Below, in pieces: positions 1 to 7,373 of a stretch of DNA of 40,656 bases. Origin of the DNA: Opitutaceae bacterium (GTDB lineage: Bacteria; Verrucomicrobiota; Verrucomicrobiia; Opitutales; Opitutaceae); the NCBI GenBank assembly GCA_003151495.1, contig PLXR01000075.1, positions 285 to 40,940 of the forward strand, given 5' to 3'. The translations under genes were made by a program, and so were the position numbers. Position 1 is the first letter of the stretch; every line of letters starts with the position of its first letter. The notes below the pieces were generated by a model. The model did no database searches. It had not been told where the DNA came from and saw only the letters and a program-made list of their open reading frames with translations.

Positions 1-606
1 CCCTGCATCGAGCCGACCTACAAGAACCTGTTCGTCAAATCCAACCTTTCGGGCGAGTTCATCGTCCTCAACCCGTTCCTCGTTAAGGACCTGAAGAAGC
101 GCGGCCTCTGGGATCAGGAGATGATGGACAGCCTCAAGTACTTCGACGGCGAACTGAAGGACATTGAGCGGGTTCCCGAAGACCTGAAGCAGAGGTACCT
201 CACCGCATTCGACATAGATCCCAAATGGGTCGTTGATGCGGCTGCAAGGCGCCAGAAATGGATCGACCAGGCACAGTCCGTAAACCTCTGGATCAAGACG
301 CCCGATCTGAAGACCCTATCGCACATGTACCGCCATGCGTGGCATGCGGGACTCAAGACGACCTATTACCTTCGCGGCCTGGGCGCGTCCAACATCGAGA
401 AGGCGACCGTCACGGTGAAGAAGGAGATGCGCGGCGCGGCCGGCGAGACTAAGGCGGAGACTGCGACGCGCGACGCCGCGACGTTGCTGTCAACGCCTCC
501 GTTCCCCGCTGACACCGCGACTCCAAAGCAGTACACGGCGGAGGAAAAGACCGCCTGTTCCATAGAGGCGATGCGCAACGGGGGTACGTGTGAAGCCTGC
601 CAATAG
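1..606 (+). CDS. nrdA: Ribonucleoside-diphosphate reductase, class I alpha subunit, C-terminal part (5' end outside window)
   Basis: Frame 1 is open from the first base and begins [20 protein letters not shown], so this is the 3' part of a longer gene. The visible 201 residues match the C-terminal end of the catalytic subunit that reduces ribonucleotides to deoxyribonucleotides. They include a [10 protein letters not shown] stretch and a [19 protein letters not shown] stretch typical of the barrel end. After these comes a low-complexity linker rich in Ala and Thr, then a tail ending in CEACQ. The C-terminal Cys pair is the expected shuttle that re-reduces the active site with thioredoxin or glutaredoxin. 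The gene is transcribed away from the polysaccharide locus and looks like a housekeeping neighbour. The family call is secure. The nrdA symbol assumes the usual class I naming, since the N-terminal allosteric domain is not visible. Confidence 0.9.
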   Translation, partial: PCIEPTYKNLFVKSNLSGEFIVLNPFLVKDLKKRGLWDQEMMDSLKYFDGELKDIERVPEDLKQRYLTAFDIDPKWVVDAAARRQKWIDQAQSVNLWIKTPDLKTLSHMYRHAWHAGLKTTYYLRGLGASNIEKATVTVKKEMRGAAGETKAETATRDAATLLSTPPFPADTATPKQYTAEEKTACSIEAMRNGGTCEACQ

Positions 607-652
607 GGGATCCACTGCGGTCCCAGAACTCCCTCCTCTCCCGCAATGACCC

Positions 653-680
653 GAATCCCTGCCCTTCGGGGCCTGGATTC
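653..680 (+). terminator. Hairpin after nrdA, probable terminator
   Basis: Bases 653-658 (GAATCC) pair with 675-680 (GGATTC). Bases 661-664 (GCCC) pair with 669-672 (GGGC) around a TTCG tetraloop at 665-668. A 2x2 CT/CT internal loop separates the two stems. The hairpin lies 47 bases past the nrdA stop. No T-run follows, so it is not a classic intrinsic terminator, but the position and the stable TTCG loop fit a 3' end structure. Confidence 0.5.
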
Positions 681-729
681 CCTGGCGATTCACGAGGCTG
701 CCGCACGAATAGCGCGTGGCAACCAGGTG

Positions 730-1047
730 CTATCCCGCCAGGGGCAGGCCTAGGTATTCGGCGGCCTGGCGCATCCGAAGGTCCTTGGTGAACAGGGGGC
801 CCGTTTCGATGCTCAGGTAGGTGGCCAGATGGAGAGCATCGAGCGTGCGCAACGGCACCTTGGGATAGAGTTCGTTCAACAGATCCGTAGCCTCCAGGAC
901 GAGCAGGTCACTCAACGAGACGAGGCGAATCTTTCGGGCAGTGAGGTCTCTCTCGAACTCCCGCAATATTTCTATCCTCAGTTCGGCCGTGATTGTCCCC
1001 CGCGATACCTTGCCTAGGAGCGCAGAGCCTAGAGGCGAATGGCAATG
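730..1047 (-). pseudogene. PIN-domain (VapC-like) toxin remnant, N-terminus lost
   Basis: The minus-strand frame ending at 730 encodes the second half of a PIN ribonuclease domain: a helical stretch, then LRTLDALHLATYL, then LFTKDLRMRQAAEYLGLPL. These are the conserved Asp-containing motifs of the VapC family. The frame is open only back to a TAA at 1048-1050 and contains no ATG. A TTG at 966 would give 78 residues. The first PIN motif (a short beta strand ending in an Asp that binds metal) and about 50 residues are absent, and I found no such motif in the other upstream minus-strand frames. No antitoxin gene is adjacent. I read it as a decayed toxin gene at the border of the locus. A very short functional protein is unlikely without the first acidic residue. 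Confidence 0.6.
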
Positions 1048-1350
1048 TTACAAAATCGCATTCCGAAGCAGCGAGAATTCTTGAAAAGCCGAAGTCTAAT
1101 AGGGATGTTGCAAGCGAATGGTGCTAACAATGTCTCGGGGAGGCCCAGCTCCACAGAAATCTGCAAAGACCTGCCCTGAGGAAATTTGGAGCTCTCCCAT
1201 CTTCCAGATGAGATCATTTGCCAGTATAGAGGATTCGATCAACGGCGCTTCTACCTGCGCGTGTTCCTGCTCTGACGGGGTGTGCGGCCACTCGTCTACG
1301 CCAAAGCGAGGGTTGCCAAAGCGCCGCGAGGTCATATCGCTTTCGTTTCC
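1048..1350. other. Gene-poor stretch with one doubtful small frame
   Basis: This is about 300 bases between the PIN remnant and the small plus-strand gene. The only frame of note is on the minus strand, 1335 down to 1096, an ATG-started 79-residue frame beginning MTSRRFGNPRFGVDEW. Its composition is protein-like, but I recognise no family and see no clear ribosome binding site. No promoter, repeat or RNA gene was recognised here. Confidence 0.3.
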
Positions 1351-1665
1351 ATGAAAATCTCAGTTATGGATAAAGAGGCGATTGTGGTGACGACAGACAC
1401 GGGCGATTTTCGTGTGGGTCCATATTTCCTGGGCCCGCAGGGTAAGGGCGAGGTGGGTGTCCCGGGCGAATGGGCGATTGTCGCTGTTAGCCCCGATCCG
1501 CTCACGCCGCCGCGGTTTCTTTCCAGTAAATTTCAAACCGCAGAGGCGGCATGGAGGGCATATTCCAACGGATTCGAGGTCATCGATCCCCAGAGGGAGC
1601 CGCGGCTGAAGCGATCCAAGATAGTCGCCGGGATGCTCAAGAGTCCGAAGGTCAAGGTGGCCTGA
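1351..1665 (+). CDS. Small hypothetical protein
   Basis: A 104-residue frame starts at the ATG at 1351 (MKISVMDKEAIVVTTDTG). A longer version from 1282 adds 23 unconvincing residues. The protein has a mixed beta-rich N-terminal half with a GPYFLGPQGKGEVGVPGEW stretch, and a basic tail ending KSPKVKVA. No signal peptide or membrane segment is visible, and I do not recognise the family. It converges on the epimerase gene at 1708. No strong Shine-Dalgarno precedes the start, so expression is uncertain. The protein-like composition outside any longer gene is the main reason to keep it. Confidence 0.4.
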   Translation: MKISVMDKEAIVVTTDTGDFRVGPYFLGPQGKGEVGVPGEWAIVAVSPDPLTPPRFLSSKFQTAEAAWRAYSNGFEVIDPQREPRLKRSKIVAGMLKSPKVKVA

Positions 1666-1696
1666 CGGCGCGGCCTCCGGGCTTCGGACGGCGCCG
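1666..1696. terminator. Hairpin between convergent genes, possible bidirectional terminator
   Basis: CGGCGC at 1666-1671 pairs with GCGCCG at 1691-1696. Inside it, TCCG at 1676-1679 pairs with CGGA at 1685-1688. It sits directly between the stop of the small plus-strand gene and the stop of the minus-strand epimerase gene, which is where a shared terminator would be expected. No T-tract is present on either side. Confidence 0.35.
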
Positions 1697-1707
1697 GTGT
1701 CCTTGGC

Positions 1708-2775
1708 TCAGGCCGATAGAACGGGCCTTCGCTGCCATGATTCCACAATCTGGCCGACAGTCTCACGCAGCGATTGGGTGATGTCCCACTTTGGGTAATG
1801 GCTGCGGATCTTATGGAGGTCGGAATAGTAGCAAATGTGGTCGCCGATTCGGTTCTGCTCCACATAGCTGTAAACTTGGGCCTTTCCCGTAAACTCCTCG
1901 GCGAGCTCGAATGCCTCCAGGATAGACGTGCTGTTGGCCCTTCCGCCTCCCAGGTTGTACACTTCTCCAGCCCTTGGAGACTCGACAAACGCTGCCATGA
2001 ACCTCGCGACGTCGAGCGAATGGATATTGTCCCGAACCTGTTTGCCCTTGTAGCCGAAGATCTTGTATTCGCGCTCCTCAAGGTTGCATTTGACGAGGTA
2101 GCTGAGGAACCCGTGCAGCTCGACTCCGGAGTGGTTGGGTCCGGTTAGGCAGCCGCCGCGCATGATGCAGGTGGGCATGTTGAAGTATCTGCCATACTCC
2201 TGGACCATCATGTCTCCTGCGACCTTCGATGCACCGAAGACCGAGTGGGTTGACTGGTCGATCGTGAATGTTTCCGGGATTCCGTCGGAGTACACCGGGT
2301 CGGCGAAATCCCACCTTGTAGGGAGTTCCCTCATGGCGATCCGGTTCGGTGCGTCGCCGTAAACCTTGTTGGTGCTCAAGTGCAGGAAGGGCGACTCGGG
2401 GCAGGCCAGTCGGGCGGCCTCGAGCAGGTTCATCGTCCCGACCGCGTTGGTGTCGAAATCCTCGAATGGTATCGCAGCGGCGCGGTCGTGGCTCGGCTGG
2501 GCTGCGCAGTGCACGATGACTGCGGGCCTGAGCGACTTGACCAAGGCGATCAGGGGATAGCGGTCGCGGATGTCCAGTTCATGGTGGTTGTATCCCGGGA
2601 TCTCGCTTTCGAGGCGCTCCTGGTTCCAGCGCGTGTCGCCCTGGGGTCCAAAGAAGACCGCCCGCTGGTTGTTGTCGATGCCGTGAACGTCGTAGCCGAG
2701 CTCGCGCGAGAAATACATGCAGACTTCGGATCCGATCAAACCCGAGGAACCGGTGACAAGGAGCGTCTTTTGCAT
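1708..2775 (-). CDS. NAD-dependent sugar epimerase, CDP-paratose 2-epimerase-like
   Basis: A 355-residue extended short-chain dehydrogenase/reductase. The N-terminus has the Rossmann motif [10 protein letters not shown] (residues 8-17). A NAGxxx-like stretch and [12 protein letters not shown] (134-145) follow; the last is typical of the CDP-tyvelose/paratose 2-epimerase branch. The protein should use bound NAD to epimerise a nucleotide sugar in the cytoplasm. The YxxxK motif reads FGASK (180-184), so the usual catalytic Tyr is Phe. From memory, this is shared by a subfamily of similar proteins, so it may not mean inactivity, but the true substrate is open. It is the last gene of the minus-strand run, 140 bases after the EpsI-family gene, with an inverted repeat in the gap. 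No other CDP-sugar genes are in the window. Confidence 0.75.
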   Translation of the reverse strand: MQKTLLVTGSSGLIGSEVCMYFSRELGYDVHGIDNNQRAVFFGPQGDTRWNQERLESEIPGYNHHELDIRDRYPLIALVKSLRPAVIVHCAAQPSHDRAAAIPFEDFDTNAVGTMNLLEAARLACPESPFLHLSTNKVYGDAPNRIAMRELPTRWDFADPVYSDGIPETFTIDQSTHSVFGASKVAGDMMVQEYGRYFNMPTCIMRGGCLTGPNHSGVELHGFLSYLVKCNLEEREYKIFGYKGKQVRDNIHSLDVARFMAAFVESPRAGEVYNLGGGRANSTSILEAFELAEEFTGKAQVYSYVEQNRIGDHICYYSDLHKIRSHYPKWDITQSLRETVGQIVESWQRRPVLSA

Positions 2776-2807
2776 AGCGTGGAGGGTTGAAAGGCCGGGA
2801 CATGACG

Positions 2808-2858
2808 GAAGGCCGAGGCGGGTTTTGCGAGATTGATCGATCCGACGGGTCGGCCTTC
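2808..2858. repeat. 9-bp perfect inverted repeat upstream of the epimerase gene
   Basis: GAAGGCCGA at 2808-2816 is the exact inverse complement of TCGGCCTTC at 2850-2858, with 33 bases between. A further AAGGCCG copy lies at 2791-2797 in direct orientation. The loop holds the short palindrome GATCGATC and a CCGACGGGTCGG near-palindrome. It fills much of the 140-base gap between the EpsI-family gene and the epimerase gene, so it may be an attenuator or a regulator site for the last gene. The function is inferred from position only. Confidence 0.45.
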
Positions 2859-2915
2859 GAGGACCTTATTGCTTTCCTGTAACCTGCCGTAACCAGATCG
2901 GCGCAGAGCGGGCGT

Positions 2916-3701
2916 TCAGCCGTGTGCCGGCGCCGCAAACAGACCCATCCCTCCAAGTCGGCGGACGACCTCAGAGAAGCCCGGATCGGACCAGAGCGAT
3001 TCCAGGGGCTCCTGGCTGTTTATTCGGATGAAGTACTGCTCACGGCTGCCGAGCACGGCCTGCTGGAGGGCATCCTTCCACCAGAGGAGCGGGTCGGGGA
3101 CCGCGTTGAACCGGCTTCCGTAGTCGTAGACGCGTCCCTCCACCAGGTGCCAGTACAGCACATAGGTCGGTTTCCCGCCCCCGGGAGGCTCGAAGATCCT
3201 CCATTCGGCTGGCTTGAGGGGGGTCCCTTCCAATGCTTCGGGGACCTTGAACTTCATCGAGGTGCATTGCCATCCGTTCTCAGTCCAGCAGCGGTCCGGC
3301 GTGTGGGAGGCCACCATGCGCGTGGGCATCTTGCCCGCGCTCCAGTACGCCACGTAGACCTCAAATCTCTCATTTCCCCGGCTGAATTCACGGTAGGCCA
3401 CATCGTCAAAGTTGAGCACCTTGCCCGCCTCCCCGCTCAGGAACTCGTTGGCCCCGAGGGGCAATTCCCTGCTCGTCCATCCTGGAACATCCGCCGACAA
3501 TGCGCTGCCCAGATGGGGAGGGACACTCAGGTGGGTCTGACGGAATACATGGACGCCCTGGACGGCCACTGAGGCAACCAGGACGGCTGCAGGGACGAGT
3601 ATGGGCCAGGCCAGCAACCCCCCTCGGGCGAGCGCCGCGCCCCCGGCCGGTTCAGCGCGTCCCTCGGTCCCAGGTCCCTTGGATCCCGAGTCGTCAGTCA
3701 T
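2916..3701 (-). CDS. EpsI-family (DUF3485) exosortase-associated protein
   Basis: 261 residues from the ATG at 3701, which overlaps the stop of the preceding acyltransferase gene by 8 bases; a longer frame from 3785 would overlap it by 92 bases. The N-terminus is a Pro/Gly-rich cytoplasmic tail. One membrane span follows at about residues 30-50, then a periplasmic domain. The signature HTPDRCWTENGW (133-144) matches the His-x-Pro-x-x-Cys and GW pattern of EpsI proteins. EpsI proteins normally sit next to, or are fused to, large EpsH-type exosortases in exopolysaccharide loci, and their biochemical role is not settled. Here the only exosortase is a short XrtH-like one about 23 kb away, so this is an orphan EpsI placed among sugar-precursor genes. 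Confidence 0.8.
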   Translation of the reverse strand: MTDDSGSKGPGTEGRAEPAGGAALARGGLLAWPILVPAAVLVASVAVQGVHVFRQTHLSVPPHLGSALSADVPGWTSRELPLGANEFLSGEAGKVLNFDDVAYREFSRGNERFEVYVAYWSAGKMPTRMVASHTPDRCWTENGWQCTSMKFKVPEALEGTPLKPAEWRIFEPPGGGKPTYVLYWHLVEGRVYDYGSRFNAVPDPLLWWKDALQQAVLGSREQYFIRINSQEPLESLWSDPGFSEVVRRLGGMGLFAAPAHG

Positions 3702-4329
3702 GGGCCTTCGCGACCGGGCGCGCGGGCACGCCAAAGACCGTAACGCCGGCCGGGACGTCCCTGGTGACGACAGACCCGGCGCCAATGACCGCCCCGTCCC
3801 CGACCTTTAAACCCGGCAGGATCGAGGCATGACTGCCCACCAGGACCCCTTCGCCCAGAACAACGCCTCCCGTGACGTCGACATGGCAGTGCAGCTGGCT
3901 CCATCTGCCGACGATGGCGTCGTGGGCAACGGTCGAATGAAGGTTAACCGTCACAAAGTCACCGAGCCGGGCATCCGGCGAATCCACCGAATGCGGGCAA
4001 AGGATGACACCGCGGCCGAGTTGGGCATGCTCACCGACGACCGAGGTCGAGTGAACGACGGTTGCAAACGCTGCACCGTGCTCGAGCAAACGCCCCACGC
4101 ACCGCCGTTTGGCCTCTATCCCCCCCATCGCGCAGACGAAAAGGTCCTCCGCCACTGGCTTGTAATCCCGTGTAGTACCGAGAATCGGGACATCCCTTGC
4201 GAAGCCGGCGAGAGCAGAGAGGTCGTCGTCAAGGAAGCCCTTGACCTGGAAGGGGGGCGACGCCTGACGCGCCCATGAAAGCATCTCGCGGCCGAAGCCC
4301 CCGGCACCGATGATGACGAGCCGGTTCAT
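3694..4329 (-). CDS. PglD/NeuD-like sugar O/N-acyltransferase (left-handed beta-helix)
   Basis: 211 residues. The N-terminal Rossmann-like half opens LVIIGAGGFGREML and binds the nucleotide sugar. The C-terminal half consists of hexapeptide repeats (from about residue 95) of the left-handed beta-helix fold. The motif HSTVAHDAIVG places His136 where PglD has its catalytic His. Length and architecture match PglD, which acetylates the 4-amino group of UDP-4-amino-4,6-dideoxy-GlcNAc with acetyl-CoA. It overlaps the acyl-AMP ligase gene by 4 bases (ATGA) and the EpsI gene by 8. Because a carrier protein and a ligase lie just upstream, the acyl donor might be a carrier-bound acid instead of acetyl-CoA; that is inference. 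An O-acetyltransferase role is the main alternative. Confidence 0.8.
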   Translation of the reverse strand: MNRLVIIGAGGFGREMLSWARQASPPFQVKGFLDDDLSALAGFARDVPILGTTRDYKPVAEDLFVCAMGGIEAKRRCVGRLLEHGAAFATVVHSTSVVGEHAQLGRGVILCPHSVDSPDARLGDFVTVNLHSTVAHDAIVGRWSQLHCHVDVTGGVVLGEGVLVGSHASILPGLKVGDGAVIGAGSVVTRDVPAGVTVFGVPARPVAKAHD

Positions 4330-5735
4330 GCGCCGACATTCCGGAGCTTCTTCAATGTGGGCGAGGAACCGATGACCTTCACCAGCTGCACAAACGCCGG
4401 AAGCTTATGGGGAGCGATCAAGTCCCTTGCAAAGTCATGGATCAGGCGCTTCACCGCAAGCGTGTCCTCCTCCTTGCCGCGCCATACGATCTCCGCGGAA
4501 ACCACCTGGCCGAGAATCGCGTTGGGCTTGGGGCTGACCCTGCAGTCCGCGACCATGGGATGTCGGAGCAGCGCGCTTTCCACCTCGCCGGGCAGAACCT
4601 TCTCGCCACCGACGTTGATTACCTCGGTGCGCCGTCCCAGAATATGCAGCGAGCCGTCGGGGAGCGTCTCGACGACATCCCCGGTCCTGAACCACCCGTC
4701 GGCGTTGAACCCCCCGGTATCTCCGGAGAGGTAGCCGAGCGCGCGCGCGGGACTGCGCACCCACAGCTCGTCATTGACTACCTTCCAGGCGAATGTTCCC
4801 TTGCGGTCGCCGAGAACAATGCCGGTCCCCACGCCGCGCACCGGGAGCGCGCCGGTCTCGCTCGTGCCGAACCGCTGCACAAACTGCACCCGGGGAAATG
4901 CCGACTGGAGCCGCTCGAGCAGGGAAGCCGGCATGGGCTCGGCCCCATAGGGCACGACGGCAAGCGAGCTGAGGTCCCGGGTCCTATGTGCCTCAGAGAT
5001 GAGGAGGAGATTGAGGAAGCTCGGGGTCGCGGGAAGGATCTCAACCCTATGGAGTTCCACGGCAGCCGCCACCCTCTCGGGGGAGATTTCGGCGGGTGGC
5101 GCGATAAGCACCTGACCCGCACCAATTGCCCTCCAGGCCATGTCGAGCCCGCCGATGTGATCGAAGCGCATGAGCGGAAGGATCCGCCTGGGCGGCCCGT
5201 CCCACACAGGGATCGTGGAAAGGAGGAGGGCAAGGTCGTGCAGGACGAGCTTTGGCGTCCCGGTCGTGCCGCCGGTCGCCAGGATCAGACCCGGGTGGCG
5301 GCGCATGCGAAGCTTCTCAAGGAGCTTCTGCGCCGCGGCGATCGTCACCCCGGAGTCCACGCGCTCTATCCTCCCATCCGTCACGCGCCATGAAACCTCT
5401 ACAAAGTCCTTGAGGACCGAGCCTGGGATGTCGCCTCCGCGAACCGGTGCCAAGATCACGCCGGCCGCGGCTGCCCCGAACATCCAGGCGAGGAAGCCCA
5501 GTCTCTCCGAGGCAACGACCTCCACGACCGAGCCGTGCCTGACGCGGTTGCCGATGCACTGGTTCTGAGCGGCCTGCACCGCAGCCCCGAACTCAGCCCA
5601 GGTGACCGCGCCGACGTCGTTCACCCAGAGCTCGCGCGGGCCGCGCCTCTGCGAGAGCGCGGCCATGTCGCCCGCCACCAGGTGTTTGGTCTCCTCGGAA
5701 ACGCCTCGTGCGGTAGGGCTCATATGCTCCCCCAT
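4326..5735 (-). CDS. AMP-forming acyl-CoA/acyl-ACP ligase
   Basis: 469 residues from the ATG at 5735, one base after the reductase stop and preceded by a GGTGGG element. The family motifs are in order: P-loop ATGGTTGTPK (153-162), FGTSETG, DGWFRTGD, and GRRTEVINVGGEKVLPGEVE. The C-terminal SPTLKKLRN carries the Lys that normally completes adenylation. The enzyme should activate a carboxylic acid with ATP and pass it to a thiol. The adjacent carrier-protein gene (6441-6719) makes an acyl-ACP product plausible. The N-terminal domain is rather short and poor in the usual long-chain features, so a small acid is more likely than a long fatty acid. Substrate unknown. Confidence 0.85.
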   Translation of the reverse strand: MGEHMSPTARGVSEETKHLVAGDMAALSQRRGPRELWVNDVGAVTWAEFGAAVQAAQNQCIGNRVRHGSVVEVVASERLGFLAWMFGAAAAGVILAPVRGGDIPGSVLKDFVEVSWRVTDGRIERVDSGVTIAAAQKLLEKLRMRRHPGLILATGGTTGTPKLVLHDLALLLSTIPVWDGPPRRILPLMRFDHIGGLDMAWRAIGAGQVLIAPPAEISPERVAAAVELHRVEILPATPSFLNLLLISEAHRTRDLSSLAVVPYGAEPMPASLLERLQSAFPRVQFVQRFGTSETGALPVRGVGTGIVLGDRKGTFAWKVVNDELWVRSPARALGYLSGDTGGFNADGWFRTGDVVETLPDGSLHILGRRTEVINVGGEKVLPGEVESALLRHPMVADCRVSPKPNAILGQVVSAEIVWRGKEEDTLAVKRLIHDFARDLIAPHKLPAFVQLVKVIGSSPTLKKLRNVGA

Positions 5736-5736
5736 T

Positions 5737-6444
5737 CTAGCCCACCACACCCCCGAGATAAACAACCTGACCGGTGACGAAAGCGCTCCTAGGGGAGGCG
5801 AAGAAGTCGACGACGTTGATCACGTCCTCGATAGAGCCGAGCTTGGCGATCGCCTGGCGCGCCAGGAGGGCGTCCATCTTTGCCTTTGGCACGCTCTTTA
5901 TCAGGTCAGTGGGGGTCGGCGTCGGGCCTACCGCGTTGACTGTGACGCCCGTGGGCCCGAGCTCGCGCGCGAACACCTCGGTGAGGGACTCCACCGCGGC
6001 CTTGCTTGCGGCGTAGAGCGACTCGCCCTCAAGTCGGAGCGGGGTAGCGACCGTGGTGAAGTTGATGATCCGGCCCGTCTTCCTGCGGATCATGACCTTG
6101 GCAACCTCGCGGCAGAAGAGGAAGGTGCCGTGGAAGTTCGTGGCGAAGATCGACTTCGCTGTGGCACCGGTCGAGAGCAGCGCATGATTCATGGAGGCGA
6201 TGCCGGCATTGTTGATCAGGACATCGATCCTCCCGTGCTTGCGCGCAACGGACCTCACCATCGCGACAACCCGGGGCTCATCGGCGACATCCAGTCCGAA
6301 GTGGGTATAGCCCGGTTCGTCGATCGCGCTTTCCGCGCGGCTGCAGCCGCAGACGGTGTCGCCCAGCTTCAGGTAATGCCTGGCAAGCCCGAGACCGATG
6401 CCTCGGCTGGTGCCGGTGATGAGGATCACGCGTTGCTGGTTCAC
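5737..6444 (-). CDS. Short-chain dehydrogenase/reductase, FabG-like
   Basis: 235 residues from a GTG whose GTGA overlaps the stop of the carrier-protein gene. Features in order: TGTSRGIGLGLA cofactor motif (10-21), INNAG (77-81), YAASK (144-148). The residue 13 before the catalytic Tyr, normally Ser in FabG, is Thr131 (NFTTVATPL). The enzyme should be a cytoplasmic NAD(P)-dependent oxidoreductase. Its position between an acyl carrier protein and an acyl ligase suggests it reduces a 3-keto acyl-ACP to a 3-hydroxyacyl-ACP, as FabG does. Alternatives are a sugar-modifying or general reductase. The Ser-to-Thr change is tolerated in some SDRs but weakens a strict FabG assignment. Confidence 0.8.
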   Translation of the reverse strand: MNQQRVILITGTSRGIGLGLARHYLKLGDTVCGCSRAESAIDEPGYTHFGLDVADEPRVVAMVRSVARKHGRIDVLINNAGIASMNHALLSTGATAKSIFATNFHGTFLFCREVAKVMIRRKTGRIINFTTVATPLRLEGESLYAASKAAVESLTEVFARELGPTGVTVNAVGPTPTPTDLIKSVPKAKMDALLARQAIAKLGSIEDVINVVDFFASPRSAFVTGQVVYLGGVVG

Positions 6445-6719
6445 TCGCCGAGGAGTTCGACCACGTAGTCGGTCAGGGCGGCGACGTCGCGAAACGGCGA
6501 GTTTTTCCGGCTCATGGCCCGCTCGCTTGCCAGCACCAGGTCGCGCCCGAATCGCTCGGCCAGCTTGTACTCCAGATCGGCGAGGAAATTCACCAGGCCG
6601 AGGCTGTCGAGCGGGGCATCGCCGCCGAAGATGCGGCCCTGTTGATCGATTCCAGGGGGCAGGGTCTCCACGATCACTTCCCTGACGGAATCCGCGCTTA
6701 CGATGCTGCTCGTATCCAT
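6441..6719 (-). CDS. Acyl carrier protein
   Basis: 92 residues, acidic, predicted all-helical. The motif APLDSLGLVNFL places Ser39 as the site for the 4'-phosphopantetheine arm. This is not the usual DSLDTVE of the housekeeping fatty-acid ACP, so it is a dedicated carrier. It heads a four-gene coupled block (ACP, reductase, ligase, acyltransferase), 63 bases after the PglC-like gene. The carrier should hold an acid loaded by the downstream ligase. The acid and its acceptor are not shown by the sequence. Confidence 0.85.
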   Translation of the reverse strand: MDTSSIVSADSVREVIVETLPPGIDQQGRIFGGDAPLDSLGLVNFLADLEYKLAERFGRDLVLASERAMSRKNSPFRDVAALTDYVVELLGE

Positions 6720-6782
6720 AGCAAGTCGTTAGCGGGAACGCGAGAGGTGTGTCGAGGTTTTTGACCCCGATTCACCCAAGTG

Positions 6783-7373
6783 TCACTTACGGGGGCGAAA
6801 CTCGGGCATTGTCGCCGTTTCCCGCGAGCTAATGCCTTCTTTCCGTAACACGATCGTGACGGTCCTCAGTATGATTCGCAGGTCCAGGAGAAAGGTTCCG
6901 TGGTCCACGTACCACACGTCCAACCGCAGGCGGTCCTCCCACGTGGCGGCGTTTCGGCCATTGACCTGGGCCCATCCGGAGAGGCCCGGACGCACATCGT
7001 GGCGTCGTCGTTCCTCAGGCGTGTAGCGATCCAGGTACTCGATGAGCAAGGGACGCGGCCCGACGACGCTCATCTCGCCGCGGAGCACGTTCCATAGTTC
7101 GGGAAGCTCGTCGAGGCTGGTTGCCCTGAGCCATCTGCCAAATCCGGTCAACCGCTCGCCGTCCGGCAGAAGGCGCCCCTCCGCATCGCGGCGATCCGTC
7201 ATCGTGCGGAACTTCCACATCGTGAATATCCGGCCCTTGAGGCCGGGGCGCTCCTGCGCGAAGAGGACCGGGGCTCCCAGTTTGATCCGGACGGCAAGTG
7301 AGACCGCTAGCATGATGGGGGAGAGGACGAGGAGGGCCGCGAACGAGGCGAGGATGTCGAAGGTGCGCTTCAT
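6783..7373 (-). CDS. PglC-like monotopic phosphoglycosyl transferase (initiating sugar transferase)
   Basis: 196 residues with one N-terminal membrane helix (about 5-28), then the conserved bacterial sugar-transferase domain. Motifs include KFRTM (54-58), the Asp-Glu dyad in TSLDELPEL (Asp88-Glu89), SVVGPRPL, and RPGLSGWAQVNGR. The short form lacking extra N-terminal spans matches PglC and WcaJ C-terminal domains. It should move a sugar-1-phosphate from a UDP-sugar to undecaprenyl phosphate at the inner membrane face, starting each repeat unit. It overlaps the preceding glycosyltransferase by 4 bases (ATGA). Given PglD, PglE and PglF homologues in the window, a UDP-diacylated-bacillosamine-type substrate is a good guess. 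A UDP-GlcNAc or UDP-glucose donor cannot be excluded. Confidence 0.88.
   Translation of the reverse strand: MKRTFDILASFAALLVLSPIMLAVSLAVRIKLGAPVLFAQERPGLKGRIFTMWKFRTMTDRRDAEGRLLPDGERLTGFGRWLRATSLDELPELWNVLRGEMSVVGPRPLLIEYLDRYTPEERRRHDVRPGLSGWAQVNGRNAATWEDRLRLDVWYVDHGTFLLDLRIILRTVTIVLRKEGISSRETATMPEFRPRK

Noticed and set aside
4407-5393. Long plus-strand frame opposite the acyl ligase
   Set aside because: It lies wholly antisense to a gene with all ligase motifs; long antisense frames are common in GC-rich DNA.
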